Below, in pieces: positions 37,913 to 47,173 of a DNA stretch of 64,000 nucleotides. Numbering within the stretch: position 1 is the first letter of the stretch; each line of letters begins with the position of its first letter. The notes below the pieces were generated by a model. It was not told the origin of the DNA, did not search any database, and was given only the letters and a program-made list of their open reading frames with translations. The stretch comes from Rhodocyclales bacterium. Its GTDB lineage: Bacteria; Pseudomonadota; Gammaproteobacteria; Burkholderiales; Rhodocyclaceae. The stretch is taken from the NCBI GenBank assembly GCA_016235745.1, contig JACRJA010000017.1:86628-150627 (forward strand). The letters run 5' to 3'. The position numbers and the translations under genes were made by a program.

Positions 37913-39283
37913 TCACCGCATCGAGGCGCGATCGCCCTGCGCGAGCGCATTCGCCCTGCCGATGCCGACGTAGGCGATTCCCAGCAGTTCGAGCTGCTGC
38001 GGGTCGTACTGGTTGCGCCCGTCGAAGATCAGCGGGGTTTTCAAAAGACGCTTGATCGCGGCGAAATCGGGGTGACGGAAGGGTTTCCATTCGGTCACCA
38101 AGACCATGGCGTCGGCTTCTTCGAGCGCGCCGTATTGGTGTTGCGTGAAGACGAGACGGCCTTCGTCGAACCATTGCGCGGGAAATACCCGCCGGGCGTT
38201 GTCCATGGCCACCGGATCGTAGGCGCGCACCTTGGCGCCGCGCCCGATCAGGCCCTCGATGAGGGGAATGGACGGCGCTTCGCGCATGTCGTCGGTCCCT
38301 GGCTTGAAGGCGAGCCCCCACACGCCGAAAGTGCGCCCTGCGAGCGCTTCACCAAAGCGGGCAACGATCTTTTCTTCCAGCGCCCGTTTCTGCTTCGCGT
38401 TGCGCTCTTCCACCGCCGTGAGCACCTCCGGCTCGACCCCGGCCGCCTGGGCCATGGCGATGAGCGCCTTGACGTCCTTGGGAAAACACGAGCCGCCGTA
38501 ACCGCAGCCGGGATAGATGAAGTGATAGCCGATGCGCTGATCCGAGCCGATGCCGATACGCACGTTCTCCACGTCCACCCCATAGCGCTCGCACAGCGCC
38601 GCGATCTCGTTCATGAAAGAGATCTTGGTGGCGAGCATGGCGTTGGCGGCGTACTTCGTCATTTCGGCGTCGCGCACGCCCATGTAAATGACGCGCTGGT
38701 GGCTGCGGTTGAACGGCGCGTAGAGCTCGGCCATGCGCTCGCGCGCCGCCTCCGAGTCGCTGCCGACGATGATGCGATCCGGCCGCATGAAGTCCTCGAC
38801 CGCCGCGCCTTCCTTGAGGAATTCGGGGTTGGAGACGACGTCGAACGGAATCGAGACCCGGCGCGCCTCGAGCTCATCCTGGATCGCGCGGCGCACCCGC
38901 TCGGCGGTACCCACTGGCACGGTGGATTTGTCCACGATCACGCTGTAGCGCGAAAGGCGCCGGCCGATGTCGCGCGCCACCGTGAGCACGTGCTGCAGGT
39001 CGGCCGAGCCATCCTCGCGCGGCGGCGTGCCCACGGCGATGAAGAGCACCTCGCATGCCTCCATCGCCTCGCCCAGATCGGTGGTGAAGCGCAGCCGCCC
39101 TTCGCGATGATTGCGCACCACGATCTCGTCGAGCCCCGGCTCATAGATGGGCAGGCGCCCCGCCTTCAGCCCCTCGATCTTGGCCGCATCGACGTCGACG
39201 CACCACACCTCGTTGCCCATCTCGGCGAAACAGGCCCCCGTCACGAGACCGACGTAGCCGGTCCCGATCACGCACAAATCCAT
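37913..39283 (-). CDS. ugd: UDP-glucose 6-dehydrogenase
   Basis: The 456-residue NAD-dependent enzyme oxidises UDP-glucose to UDP-glucuronate for polysaccharide or lipid A modification. The N-terminal Rossmann motif is GTGYVG (7-12). [16 protein letters not shown], the catalytic [10 protein letters not shown] (C266) and FDGRN near the C-terminus are all present. Length matches the bacterial type (about 440-460). No exopolysaccharide genes are adjacent; the neighbour upstream is a diguanylate cyclase, which may or may not be related functionally. Confidence 0.95.
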   Translation of the reverse strand: MDLCVIGTGYVGLVTGACFAEMGNEVWCVDVDAAKIEGLKAGRLPIYEPGLDEIVVRNHREGRLRFTTDLGEAMEACEVLFIAVGTPPREDGSADLQHVLTVARDIGRRLSRYSVIVDKSTVPVGTAERVRRAIQDELEARRVSIPFDVVSNPEFLKEGAAVEDFMRPDRIIVGSDSEAARERMAELYAPFNRSHQRVIYMGVRDAEMTKYAANAMLATKISFMNEIAALCERYGVDVENVRIGIGSDQRIGYHFIYPGCGYGGSCFPKDVKALIAMAQAAGVEPEVLTAVEERNAKQKRALEEKIVARFGEALAGRTFGVWGLAFKPGTDDMREAPSIPLIEGLIGRGAKVRAYDPVAMDNARRVFPAQWFDEGRLVFTQHQYGALEEADAMVLVTEWKPFRHPDFAAIKRLLKTPLIFDGRNQYDPQQLELLGIAYVGIGRANALAQGDRASMR

Positions 39284-39326
39284 TCATTTCCTCCCAAGAC
39301 AAGAAAAACTTCCAAGCGCGATCGAC

Positions 39327-40640
39327 TCAACCGCCTTCCTCCGACCCGATCCATACCAGCTGATCCCGTCCGTGTTCCTTGGCCTGGTAGAGCGCTCGAT
39401 CGGCGCGGGCGAACACGTCGTCGATGGTCCGATCGCTGAGTGCAAACGAAGTACCACCAGCGCTCACCGTATAGCGGATGCCATTGCCTTCGAATAAAAC
39501 CACGCTTTGGCGGATCGTGCGCATCAGCCGCTCGATGGCCTGGATGGCCGCCTTCTCCTCGGTCTGCAGCAGCAGGATGCCGAATTCTTCGCCGCCAAGC
39601 CGGCCGCAGAGGTCCATCTGGCGCAGCGTCTGGCGCAGCGTCTGGGCGAAGTGGCGCAGCACGGCATCGCCTGCGGCATGCCCCAAGGTATCGTTGATGC
39701 GTTTGAAGTGATCCAGATCGATCAGGCACAGAGAAGAATTACTTTCGAATCCACCGCGCAGCACGCGCTGAAATTCTTTATTCATCGCTTCGAGAAAAGC
39801 GCGGCGATTGGGCAGCTCGGTGAGCGGATCAGTCATCGCCATGCGTTGGAGCTTCTCTTCGAGCAACACCTGCTCGGTGACGTCGTGGTAGGTGGCGATG
39901 AAATGAAGCGGCCTGCCCTGCTCGCCCATCACCGGCACGATCGTCACGTCGTGGTGGCGGATTGCGCCGTCAGCCCGTTTGTTGAGAAACCGCCCCTGCC
40001 AACTCTCTCCCCGGCTGACCGTCTGCCACAGGTCGCGATAGAAGGCCTCGGACTGCAAGCCACTGTTGAACAGCGCCCCAGTGCGGGTACCGACGAGCTG
40101 ATCGGCGCGGTAGCCGACGATCCGCTCGAAGGCCGGATTGACCCACTCGATGATGCCCTCGGCGGTGGTGATCATGATACCCACCGGGGCATGGCGCAGC
40201 GCCGCCGTCAGCAAGCGGTCGCGTTGGGTCTGCTCCTGTTCGGCGGTGACGTCTCGAGACACGCCGATCGCCCGCAGCGCCCGCCCGGTTTGCGGGTCGC
40301 GCTCGCACACCTGTCCCCGGTCTTCGAGCCACAGGATGCGGCCATGGGGAGAGCAGACGCGATAGCGCTGTTGATAGACGGAGGTTTTTCCCTTGACGAA
40401 ATCGATGAGGGCCGCGCGCACCTTGGGCCAGTCATCGGGATGGACGAAGGAGCGCCATTGCGCAAAACCGAGGCTGACGGGCTCGCTGCCTAGGCCCATC
40501 CAACGGCTCCATTGGGCATCGAGCCAGGCCGTTTCATGCACCAAATCCAGATCCCAGGTAGCCAATCCAGCTGCGCTCAAGGCAAGCTGTAGGCGCGTCT
40601 CGAGTTGGGTCGGAGAAGACGAGGTGGGATCAGACCGCAT
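39327..40640 (-). CDS. Diguanylate cyclase with two PAS domains and GGDEF
   Basis: The 437-residue cytoplasmic protein has a PAS/PAC domain (about 15-135), a second PAS/PAC (about 140-265) and a GGDEF domain (about 270-430). The active motif is intact as GGEEF. RQMD five residues before it forms the inhibitory I-site for c-di-GMP feedback. There is no membrane segment, so input is probably an intracellular ligand or redox/light cofactor bound by PAS. The start follows the TGA of the small upstream gene with no gap (TGAATG), indicating coupling. Confidence 0.92.
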   Translation of the reverse strand: MRSDPTSSSPTQLETRLQLALSAAGLATWDLDLVHETAWLDAQWSRWMGLGSEPVSLGFAQWRSFVHPDDWPKVRAALIDFVKGKTSVYQQRYRVCSPHGRILWLEDRGQVCERDPQTGRALRAIGVSRDVTAEQEQTQRDRLLTAALRHAPVGIMITTAEGIIEWVNPAFERIVGYRADQLVGTRTGALFNSGLQSEAFYRDLWQTVSRGESWQGRFLNKRADGAIRHHDVTIVPVMGEQGRPLHFIATYHDVTEQVLLEEKLQRMAMTDPLTELPNRRAFLEAMNKEFQRVLRGGFESNSSLCLIDLDHFKRINDTLGHAAGDAVLRHFAQTLRQTLRQMDLCGRLGGEEFGILLLQTEEKAAIQAIERLMRTIRQSVVLFEGNGIRYTVSAGGTSFALSDRTIDDVFARADRALYQAKEHGRDQLVWIGSEEGG

Positions 40641-40994
40641 TCACGCCCCTTTTGCGGGCAAGAGCCCGCGCGCTTCGGCCTCTTCGTAGATCGCCCGCGC
40701 TACAGCCTTCCACACGGGTCCGCCGTGCAACTCTTCCCCCATGTTCGCTGCAGAAGCCATGGTCTGGAACATGAGGGCGATGAGCCCCAGGAGCTCGGCG
40801 CGCACGCGCGGCTCGATGGATGAGGAATAGAAATGCTGCGTGAGGTGTTGGGGGTCGGTATCGAGCGCCTGGCGGGCGAGCTCGCGCATCTGCTGCGCGT
40901 TCGTCGGGTCCAGCCCCAGCACGGCGAGTTTGGCCGCAATGGCGTGCTCGAGCATCTGCACGTTCCGCCCTAGAAACGATGGTTGCTGCGCCAT
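40641..40994 (-). CDS. Uncharacterised 117-residue protein coupled to the diguanylate cyclase
   Basis: The gene encodes MAQQPSFLGRNVQMLEHAIA... and is predicted mostly helical with no signal or membrane segment; I do not recognise a family. The stop codon abuts the cyclase ATG, so the two are likely co-translated. Codon use resembles its neighbours. It could be an input partner or regulator of the cyclase. The ATG at 40992-40994 is the first one with a plausible upstream region; longer readings would run into the tRNA-Val. Confidence 0.65.
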   Translation of the reverse strand: MAQQPSFLGRNVQMLEHAIAAKLAVLGLDPTNAQQMRELARQALDTDPQHLTQHFYSSSIEPRVRAELLGLIALMFQTMASAANMGEELHGGPVWKAVARAIYEEAEARGLLPAKGA

Positions 40995-41009
40995 CGCCCA
41001 AGCCCCTTC

Positions 41010-41042
41010 ATATACCAATCGTTCAATGATAACACGGTATAT
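41010..41042 (-). promoter_or_regulatory. Inverted repeat upstream of the 117-residue protein gene
   Basis: ATATACC (41010-41016) and GGTATAT (41036-41042) form a perfect 7-bp inverted repeat in an AT-rich patch before the gene. It may be an operator or part of the promoter (TATATG lies within it on the minus strand). Confidence 0.3.
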
Positions 41043-41054
41043 TGGGGACGACGA

Positions 41055-41130
41055 TGGTGGGTGCTGACGGACTCGAACCGCCGACATTCGCCTTGTAAGG
41101 GCGACGCTCTACCAACTGAGCTAAGCACCC
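41055..41130 (-). tRNA. tRNA-Val (anticodon TAC)
   Basis: The minus-strand cloverleaf starts GGGTGCTTAGCTCAG, has anticodon loop CTTACAA and T-loop TTCGAGTCC, and ends AGCACCC-A-CCA. Acceptor stem GGGTGCT/AGCACCC is perfect and CCA is encoded. It lies downstream of lon in the same direction. Confidence 0.95.
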
Positions 41131-41135
41131 GCCTC

Positions 41136-41167
41136 GAGCGCCGGCAATGGTACCATCACCGGCGCTC
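41136..41167 (-). terminator. Hairpin between lon and tRNA-Val
   Basis: GAGCGCCGG (41136-41144) and CCGGCGCTC (41159-41167) form a perfect 9-bp stem. The 14-base loop contains the palindrome ATGGTACCAT. It follows the lon stop by 18 bases. No U-tract; it may end lon mRNA or mark a processing site before the tRNA. Confidence 0.5.
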
Positions 41168-41185
41168 CTTGGCAAACGCAGCGCT

Positions 41186-43612
41186 TCAGTGCGGCAGTTC
41201 GGCTACCCCCGTGCTCGCGGTGGTTGCCGTAACCGCGGCCGTGGCCACGGGCGGCTCGCTTGCCGGCGCGAGCGGCTCGGGCTTGCGCTCGAGGGCGAGC
41301 TCGAGCACCTGCTCGATCCAGCGCACGGGAATGATCTCCACGGCGTTCTTCACGTTGCCGGGGATCTCGGACAGATCCTTGACGTTTTCCTCGGGGATGA
41401 GCACCTTGCGGATGCCGCCGCGCACGGCGGCGAGGAGCTTCTCCTTGAGCCCGCCGATCGCCAGCACCTCGCCGCGCAGGGTGATCTCCCCCGTCATGGC
41501 CACGTCGCAGCGCACCGGAATTTCGGTGAGCGCGGAGACGAGCGCGGTGGTGATGGCAATCCCTGCCGAAGGACCATCCTTGGGGATGGCCCCTTCGGGC
41601 AGGTGCACGTGCACGTCGTTCTTCTCGTAGAAATCCTCCGGGATGCCCAGTTTGCGCGCGCGCTTGCGCACCACGGTGATGGCCGCCTGGATGGATTCCT
41701 GCATGACCTCGCCGAGCTTGCCGGTGGTGATGACTTTGCCCTTGCCCGGCATCACCGCCGCTTCCACGGTGAGTAGCTCGCCGCCCACTTCGGTCCACGC
41801 AAGCCCCGTGACCTGCCCCACCTGGTTCGCTTTCTCGGCTACGCCGAAGGTGTACTTGCGCACGCCGAGATAGGTCTCGAGATCGGCCGCGTCGACCTTG
41901 ACCGGAGCTTTCAGCGCCTTGAGCAGGATGCCCTTGACCACCTTGCGGCAGATCTTGGAGAGCTCGCGCTCGAGGCTGCGCACGCCGGCTTCGCGCGTGT
42001 AGTAGCGCACGATGTCGCGGATCGCCGCGGTGGTGACGTCGAGCTCGTTCTTCTTTACGCCGTTGAGCTTCATCTGCTTGGGCAGCAGATAGCGTTCGGC
42101 GATGGCGATCTTCTCGTCCTCGGTGTAGCCCGAGAGCCGGATCACCTCCATGCGGTCCAAGAGCGGCGCCGGGATGTTGAGCGTATTGGCCGTGGCCACG
42201 AACATCACTTCGGAAAGGTCGAAATCGACCTCGACGTAGTGGTCCTGGAAGGCGTGGTTCTGCTCGGGGTCGAGCACTTCCAGGAGCGCCGAGCTCGGAT
42301 CGCCGCGAAAATCCATGCCGATCTTGTCGACCTCGTCGAGCAGGAAGAGCGGATTCTTCACGCCGACCTTGATGAGGCTCTGGATGATGCGACCCGGCAT
42401 GGCGCCGATGTAGGTGCGCCGGTGTCCGCGGATCTCGGCTTCGTCGCGCACACCGCCGAGGGCCATGCGCACGAACTTGCGCCCGGTGGCACGCGCCATC
42501 GACTGCCCGAGCGAGGTCTTGCCCACGCCAGGGGGGCCGACCAGGCACAGGATAGGCGCCTTGACGACGTCGACGCGCTTTTGCACCGCCAGGTATTCCA
42601 CGATGCGCTCCTTGACCTTTTCCAGACCGTAGTGATCGGCATCGAGGATCTTCTGCGCCTTGGCCAGATCGAACGTGACCTTGGTCTTCTTGTTCCAGGG
42701 CAGGCTCACGAGCACGTCGAGATAGTTGCGCACGACGGTGGCCTCGGCCGACATGGGCGACATCATGCGCAGCTTCTTGAGCTCGGCCTCGGCCTTTTCC
42801 TGCACTTCCTTGGGCATGCCGGCGGCCTTGATCTTCTTGTCGAGCTCATCGAGCTCGGCTTGCTCGTCGCCTTCGCCCAGTTCCTTCTGGATGGCCTTGA
42901 CCTGCTCGTTGAGATAGAACTCGCGCTGCGACTTCTCCATCTGCCGCTTAACGCGGCTGCGGATGCGCTTCTCGACTTCGAGAATGTCGATCTCGGCTTC
43001 GAGCAGCGCCAGCAGCCGCTCCATGCGCGGCACGAGGGCGAGGATCTCGAGCAGCTCCTGCTTCTTGTCGATCTTGAGCGGCAAATGCGCGGCGATGATG
43101 TCGGTGAGATGTTCGGGATCTTCGAGCGCCGCGAGCGAGGCGACGAGCTCCTGCGGCAGCTTCTGGTTGAGCTTGACGTACTCTTCGAAGGCAGAGAGCA
43201 GCGAGCGGCGCAGGGCCTCGGTCTCACGGGGATCCCCAGTGTGGGTTTCCAGCGGCTCGGCCAGGGCGATGAAGGTGTCGCCTTCTTCGAGGATGCGCGC
43301 AAAGCGCGCGCGCTGGCGCCCCTCGATGAGCACCTTGACCGTGCCATCGGGCAGCTTGAGCATCTGCAGCACATGGGCGATGCAGCCGAGCGTGAAGATA
43401 TCCTCGGGGCCGGGATCGTCCTTGGCGGCGTCTTTCTGCGTGGCGAGCACGAGCCGTCCGCCGCTTTCCATGGCGCGCTCGAGCGCCTTGATGGACTTGG
43501 GCCGCCCGACGAAGAGCGGGATGACCATGTGCGGAAACACCACCACGTCGCGCAAGGGCAGCAGCGGCAGGTGTTCGAGGGTTTTTCCCTGGGTTTGGAT
43601 GAGCTCTGTCAT
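41186..43612 (-). CDS. lon: ATP-dependent protease Lon
   Basis: The 808-residue LonA has the N-terminal substrate domain, an AAA+ module with Walker A GPPGVGKT near residue 360, and the Ser-Lys protease domain. The catalytic dyad is S682 (PKDGPSAG) and K725 (GGLKEK). It degrades misfolded and regulatory proteins in the cytoplasm. The C-terminus has a low-complexity extension of about 25 residues rich in Ala, Pro and Thr. It follows clpX, a conserved tig-clpP-clpX-lon order. Its own heat-shock-like promoter lies at 43652-43680. Confidence 0.97.
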   Translation of the reverse strand: MTELIQTQGKTLEHLPLLPLRDVVVFPHMVIPLFVGRPKSIKALERAMESGGRLVLATQKDAAKDDPGPEDIFTLGCIAHVLQMLKLPDGTVKVLIEGRQRARFARILEEGDTFIALAEPLETHTGDPRETEALRRSLLSAFEEYVKLNQKLPQELVASLAALEDPEHLTDIIAAHLPLKIDKKQELLEILALVPRMERLLALLEAEIDILEVEKRIRSRVKRQMEKSQREFYLNEQVKAIQKELGEGDEQAELDELDKKIKAAGMPKEVQEKAEAELKKLRMMSPMSAEATVVRNYLDVLVSLPWNKKTKVTFDLAKAQKILDADHYGLEKVKERIVEYLAVQKRVDVVKAPILCLVGPPGVGKTSLGQSMARATGRKFVRMALGGVRDEAEIRGHRRTYIGAMPGRIIQSLIKVGVKNPLFLLDEVDKIGMDFRGDPSSALLEVLDPEQNHAFQDHYVEVDFDLSEVMFVATANTLNIPAPLLDRMEVIRLSGYTEDEKIAIAERYLLPKQMKLNGVKKNELDVTTAAIRDIVRYYTREAGVRSLERELSKICRKVVKGILLKALKAPVKVDAADLETYLGVRKYTFGVAEKANQVGQVTGLAWTEVGGELLTVEAAVMPGKGKVITTGKLGEVMQESIQAAITVVRKRARKLGIPEDFYEKNDVHVHLPEGAIPKDGPSAGIAITTALVSALTEIPVRCDVAMTGEITLRGEVLAIGGLKEKLLAAVRGGIRKVLIPEENVKDLSEIPGNVKNAVEIIPVRWIEQVLELALERKPEPLAPASEPPVATAAVTATTASTGVAELPH

Positions 43613-43651
43613 GAGTGGAAATCCTGATGAGGCGAGGAATCGCTACCGTGC

Positions 43652-43680
43652 AATATGGTAGCTTGAACGGCAAAAATCAA
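43652..43680 (-). promoter_or_regulatory. lon promoter, sigma-70 or sigma-32 type
   Basis: On the minus strand TTGATT (43675-43680), 17 bases and CATATT (43652-43657) fit sigma-70. Read as CTTGATT-N15-ACCATATT the same bases approach the heat-shock sigma-32 consensus. A GCTACC/GGTAGC inverted repeat overlaps the -10. Confidence 0.5.
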
Positions 43681-43752
43681 GGGAAAGATAAGCGCATGGG
43701 CGGCGAGGCCGCAACGGCCCCGCGCCGAGAAGGGAAAACGACGCGTCGACGT

Positions 43753-45027
43753 TCAGTTGGCGCCGCTGACGAGGGCTTCCTCGCCGCTGAGCTTGAGGGG
43801 GGGCGTACCCTGCGTCACGGTGGATTCCTCGATGAGGATCTTGCGCACGCCTTCACTGCTGAGGTTGGGTAGTTCGAACATCAGATCGAGCAGCACCTCT
43901 TCCATGATGGAGCGCAAGCCGCGCGCGCCGGTGCGCCGTTCGATGGACTTTTTCGCGATCGCCCGGATCGCGCCGGGAGTGAATTCGAGCGCCACGCCTT
44001 CCATCTCGAAGAGCTTGCGATACTGCTTGACGAGCGCATTCTTCGGTTCGGTGGCGATGCGCATGAGCGCCTCTTCGTCGAGCTCCTCGAGCGGCACGAT
44101 CACCGGCAAACGCCCGACGAATTCGGGAATCAAGCCGAAGCGCACGAGATCGTCCGGTTCGACCTGGCGCAGCAGTTCGGATTTCTTGCGCTCTTTCTTG
44201 CTCGCGACCATGGCGCCAAATCCGATGCCGGCCGCTTCCGTGCGCCGCTCGACGATCTTCTCCAGTCCCTCGAAGGCGCCGCCGCAGATGAAGAGGATGT
44301 TGGTGGTGTCGAGCTGGATGAAGTCCTGGTTCGGGTGCTTGCGCCCGCCTTGAGGCGGCACGGAGGCCACCGTTCCTTCGATGAGCTTCAAGAGCGCCTG
44401 CTGCACGCCTTCGCCGGAGACATCGCGCGTGATGGAGGGGCTCTCGGACTTGCGCGTGATCTTGTCGATCTCGTCGATGAAGACGATGCCCTGCTTGGCG
44501 CGCTCGACGTCGAAGTCGCAGGTCTGCAGCAGGCGGGCGAGGATGTTCTCTACGTCCTCGCCCACGTAGCCCGCCTCGGTGAGCGTGGTGGCGTCCGCGA
44601 TGGCAAACGGCACATCGAGCTTGCGCGCCAAAGTCTGCGCGAGCAGGGTCTTGCCCGAACCGGTGGGGCCGATGAGCAGGATGTTGCTCTTGGCGATCTC
44701 CACCTCGTCGTCGCGGCCGGCGAGCGCCAGACGCTTGTAGTGATTGTAGACCGCCACCGAGAGCACGCGCTTGGCGTAATCCTGGCCGATGACGTATTGG
44801 TCGAGATAATCGACGAGTTCCTTGGGCGTGGGCAAGTGCCGTGCGTGCCCTTCCCCTTCGCCCAGTCCTTCCGCCAAGTCTTGATGCACGATGTCGTTGC
44901 ACAGCTCGATGCACTCGTTGCAGATGTACACCGACGGGCCGGCGATGAGCTTCTTGACTTCGTGCTGGCTCTTGCCGCAGAAGGAACAGTAGAATTCGCC
45001 GTTGTCGCTGCGTTTGCTCTTCGCCAT
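43753..45027 (-). CDS. clpX: ClpX ATPase subunit of ClpXP protease
   Basis: The 424-residue AAA+ unfoldase has an N-terminal zinc-binding domain (C14, C17, C36, C39). Walker A is GPTGSGKT, Walker [11 protein letters not shown], and the pore and IGF-type loop regions are conserved. It recognises tagged substrates and feeds them to ClpP. Seven bases separate it from clpP in the same operon. Confidence 0.97.
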   Translation of the reverse strand: MAKSKRSDNGEFYCSFCGKSQHEVKKLIAGPSVYICNECIELCNDIVHQDLAEGLGEGEGHARHLPTPKELVDYLDQYVIGQDYAKRVLSVAVYNHYKRLALAGRDDEVEIAKSNILLIGPTGSGKTLLAQTLARKLDVPFAIADATTLTEAGYVGEDVENILARLLQTCDFDVERAKQGIVFIDEIDKITRKSESPSITRDVSGEGVQQALLKLIEGTVASVPPQGGRKHPNQDFIQLDTTNILFICGGAFEGLEKIVERRTEAAGIGFGAMVASKKERKKSELLRQVEPDDLVRFGLIPEFVGRLPVIVPLEELDEEALMRIATEPKNALVKQYRKLFEMEGVALEFTPGAIRAIAKKSIERRTGARGLRSIMEEVLLDLMFELPNLSSEGVRKILIEESTVTQGTPPLKLSGEEALVSGAN

Positions 45028-45033
45028 GGTTCC

Positions 45034-45660
45034 TCAGATGTCTTCGCGACGGATCAGGACCTTATCGACCAGACCGTACTTCACGGCCTCTTCCGCGTCC
45101 ATGAAGTTGTCCCGCTCGGTGTCGCGCTCGATGCGTTCGACGTCGTTGCCGGTGTGAAACGCCAGCAGCTCGTTGAGTTTGGCCTTGATTTTCAGGATCT
45201 CGCGGGCGTGGATCTCGATGTCGGTGGCCTGGCCCTGAAAACCGCCCAAAGGCTGGTGGATCATCACGCGGGAATTCGGCAGGCAGTAGCGCTTGCCTTT
45301 TGCGCCCGCCGCGAGCAGGAAGGCGCCCATGCTGGCTGCCTGGCCGATGCACAGGGTGCTCACGTCGGGCTTGATGAACTGCATGGTGTCGTAGATGGCC
45401 ATGCCGGCCGTGACCGAGCCGCCCGGCGAGTTGATGTAGAAATGGATGTCCTTGTCCGGGTTCTCGGATTCGAGGAAGAGCAGCTGCGCGACGACGAGGC
45501 TTGCGACCGCATCATCGACGGGGCCGACGAGAAAGACCACGCGCTCCTTGAGCAGGCGCGAGTAGATGTCGTAGGCTCGCTCGCCCCGGCCACTTTGCTC
45601 CACCACCATGGGCACGAGACCGAGCCCGAGCGGGGTATTCGCCTCAAAGGGTTCTTTCAT
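45034..45660 (-). CDS. clpP: ClpP protease subunit
   Basis: The 208-residue serine protease has S110 in [12 protein letters not shown]135 in RVMIHQP and the aspartate in IERDTERD (177-184). An N-terminal propeptide of about 14 residues is expected to be removed. It forms the tetradecameric chamber for ClpX. Length matches E. coli ClpP (207). Confidence 0.97.
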   Translation of the reverse strand: MKEPFEANTPLGLGLVPMVVEQSGRGERAYDIYSRLLKERVVFLVGPVDDAVASLVVAQLLFLESENPDKDIHFYINSPGGSVTAGMAIYDTMQFIKPDVSTLCIGQAASMGAFLLAAGAKGKRYCLPNSRVMIHQPLGGFQGQATDIEIHAREILKIKAKLNELLAFHTGNDVERIERDTERDNFMDAEEAVKYGLVDKVLIRREDI

Positions 45661-45774
45661 GGTTCCTCACGCAGGAATGCAGTTGATTGCAGTTGACGCG
45701 AAAACGCGCGGCGGGTTCGCGCGGCGCACAAAAATTCCTCGCCGGGCGTTGCAGCCGCGCGGACTTGCCCATCG

Positions 45775-47094
45775 TTAGGCGGAGCGCTGCGTCATGAACT
45801 CGTCGAATTCGACGGGCTTGTCGACCACCTGGACCTGCTCGAGCACCCACTGCACGACGTTGTTCTCGATCGCCACCGCTTCCACCGACACCAGACGTTG
45901 CGGATCGGCATAATACCAATTGACCATTGCCTCGGGGTGCTCGTACTCGGCGGCCGCCTCTTCGACGAGGGCGCGCACCTGCTCCGGTTTCGCCTGAAGT
46001 TCGTGGCGCTTGACGATCTCGCCGATGATGAGGCCGAGCTTGACGCGGCGGCGGGCCTCTTCTTCGAAAAGCTGTGGCGAGAGATCGAGTTTGCCGGCGT
46101 CGAACCCGCGCATGCGCAGATCGCGCCGCATGCGCTCGACCAGCTGTTCGGCTTCGGTCTGGACGAGGGCGCTCGGCACGGCGAAGTCGTGGGCGGAGAG
46201 CAGCAGGTCGAAGACTTGTTGCTTCACTTCGCTGTCGCGGCGCTGCTTGAGCTCGCGCTCGAGCGAGGCGCGGATCTCGTCGCGCAGCTTTTGCACGTCG
46301 CCATCCTCAATGCCCAGTGCCCGGGCGAAGTCGGCATCGACTGCCGGCAGTTCCGGTTCCTCGACTTGATGCACCGTGAGCTCGAACTGCAGCGTCTGGC
46401 CGGCGAACTTGCTGTCCTCGCCTTCAGGGAAAGCCACCTCGAAGGTCTTGGTCTCGCCGGCCCGCATGCCAATCGGTGCGTTCTCGATGGCTCCGAGCAG
46501 GGCGCCAGCCCCGATCACGAAGGGGAAGTTCTCCACTTGACCGTTCTCGACCACCTCGCCATCCTTGCGCGCGGTATAAGAGACGGTTACGCGATCGCCT
46601 TCCTGCGCCGGCCGGTCGACCGCCCGCCAGGTGGCGCGCTGCTTGCGCAGGCGCTCGAGGGTCTTGTCGACTTCGGCCTCGGTGATCTCAAGCTGCGGAC
46701 GTTCGAGCGTCTGGCCGGAGAGATCGGCGGGCTCGACTTCGGGGTAGACTTCGAAGCGGGCCGTGAAGGCGAGCATCGCTGCATCGGCGGACTCGGCGGG
46801 CTCGATGCGGAAGCTGCCCGCCACGCGCAAGCCTTCGCGGGCGACGGCTTCGTTGAAGGTGCGCTCGATCGCCTCGCTCACGGCTTCGGTCCACATCTCG
46901 CTGCCGTACATCTGCTTGACGAGACGCATCGGCACCTTACCCGGGCGGAAACCAGGCATCTTGACGGTGGGGGCGATGCGCTTGAGCCGCTTTTCGGCGT
47001 CTTTTTCGATGTCCGCCGCGGGAATGTTGAGCGTGAGCGAACGTTCGAGCGGGTTGGCGGGTTGCTGCGCGGGCGTCTGTTCGGCGACTTCCAT
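45775..47094 (-). CDS. tig: Trigger factor
   Basis: The 439-residue ribosome-associated chaperone has an N-terminal ribosome-binding domain with GFRPGKVP (the usual GFRxGKxP signature). The FKBP-type prolyl isomerase domain starts near GDRVTVSYTARKDGEVVENG, and a C-terminal helical cradle follows. The ATG at 47092-47094 is chosen because AAGGA lies seven bases upstream; an ATG five codons earlier lacks a ribosome-binding site. It heads the tig-clpP-clpX cluster. Confidence 0.96.
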   Translation of the reverse strand: MEVAEQTPAQQPANPLERSLTLNIPAADIEKDAEKRLKRIAPTVKMPGFRPGKVPMRLVKQMYGSEMWTEAVSEAIERTFNEAVAREGLRVAGSFRIEPAESADAAMLAFTARFEVYPEVEPADLSGQTLERPQLEITEAEVDKTLERLRKQRATWRAVDRPAQEGDRVTVSYTARKDGEVVENGQVENFPFVIGAGALLGAIENAPIGMRAGETKTFEVAFPEGEDSKFAGQTLQFELTVHQVEEPELPAVDADFARALGIEDGDVQKLRDEIRASLERELKQRRDSEVKQQVFDLLLSAHDFAVPSALVQTEAEQLVERMRRDLRMRGFDAGKLDLSPQLFEEEARRRVKLGLIIGEIVKRHELQAKPEQVRALVEEAAAEYEHPEAMVNWYYADPQRLVSVEAVAIENNVVQWVLEQVQVVDKPVEFDEFMTQRSA

Positions 47095-47134
47095 CCGAGT
47101 TCCTTGCATTCGTGGGTGAAGAAAACGGTTTTTC

Positions 47135-47143
47135 ATTCTAACA
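47135..47143 (-). promoter_or_regulatory. Extended -10 promoter of tig
   Basis: On the minus strand TGTTAGAAT (TGnTAGAAT) lies about 40 bases before the tig ATG in the gap between tig and the divergent nnr gene. The -35 is poorly conserved. Confidence 0.5.
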
Positions 47144-47173
47144 TGATTTGATTGGCCTCCAGAGAGTCGCGCC

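Noticed and set aside
45681..45702. Direct repeat GCAGTTGA...GCAGTTGA between tig and clpP
   Set aside because: Two short copies (about 8 bases) in a GC-rich gap are within chance expectation and no regulator is suggested.
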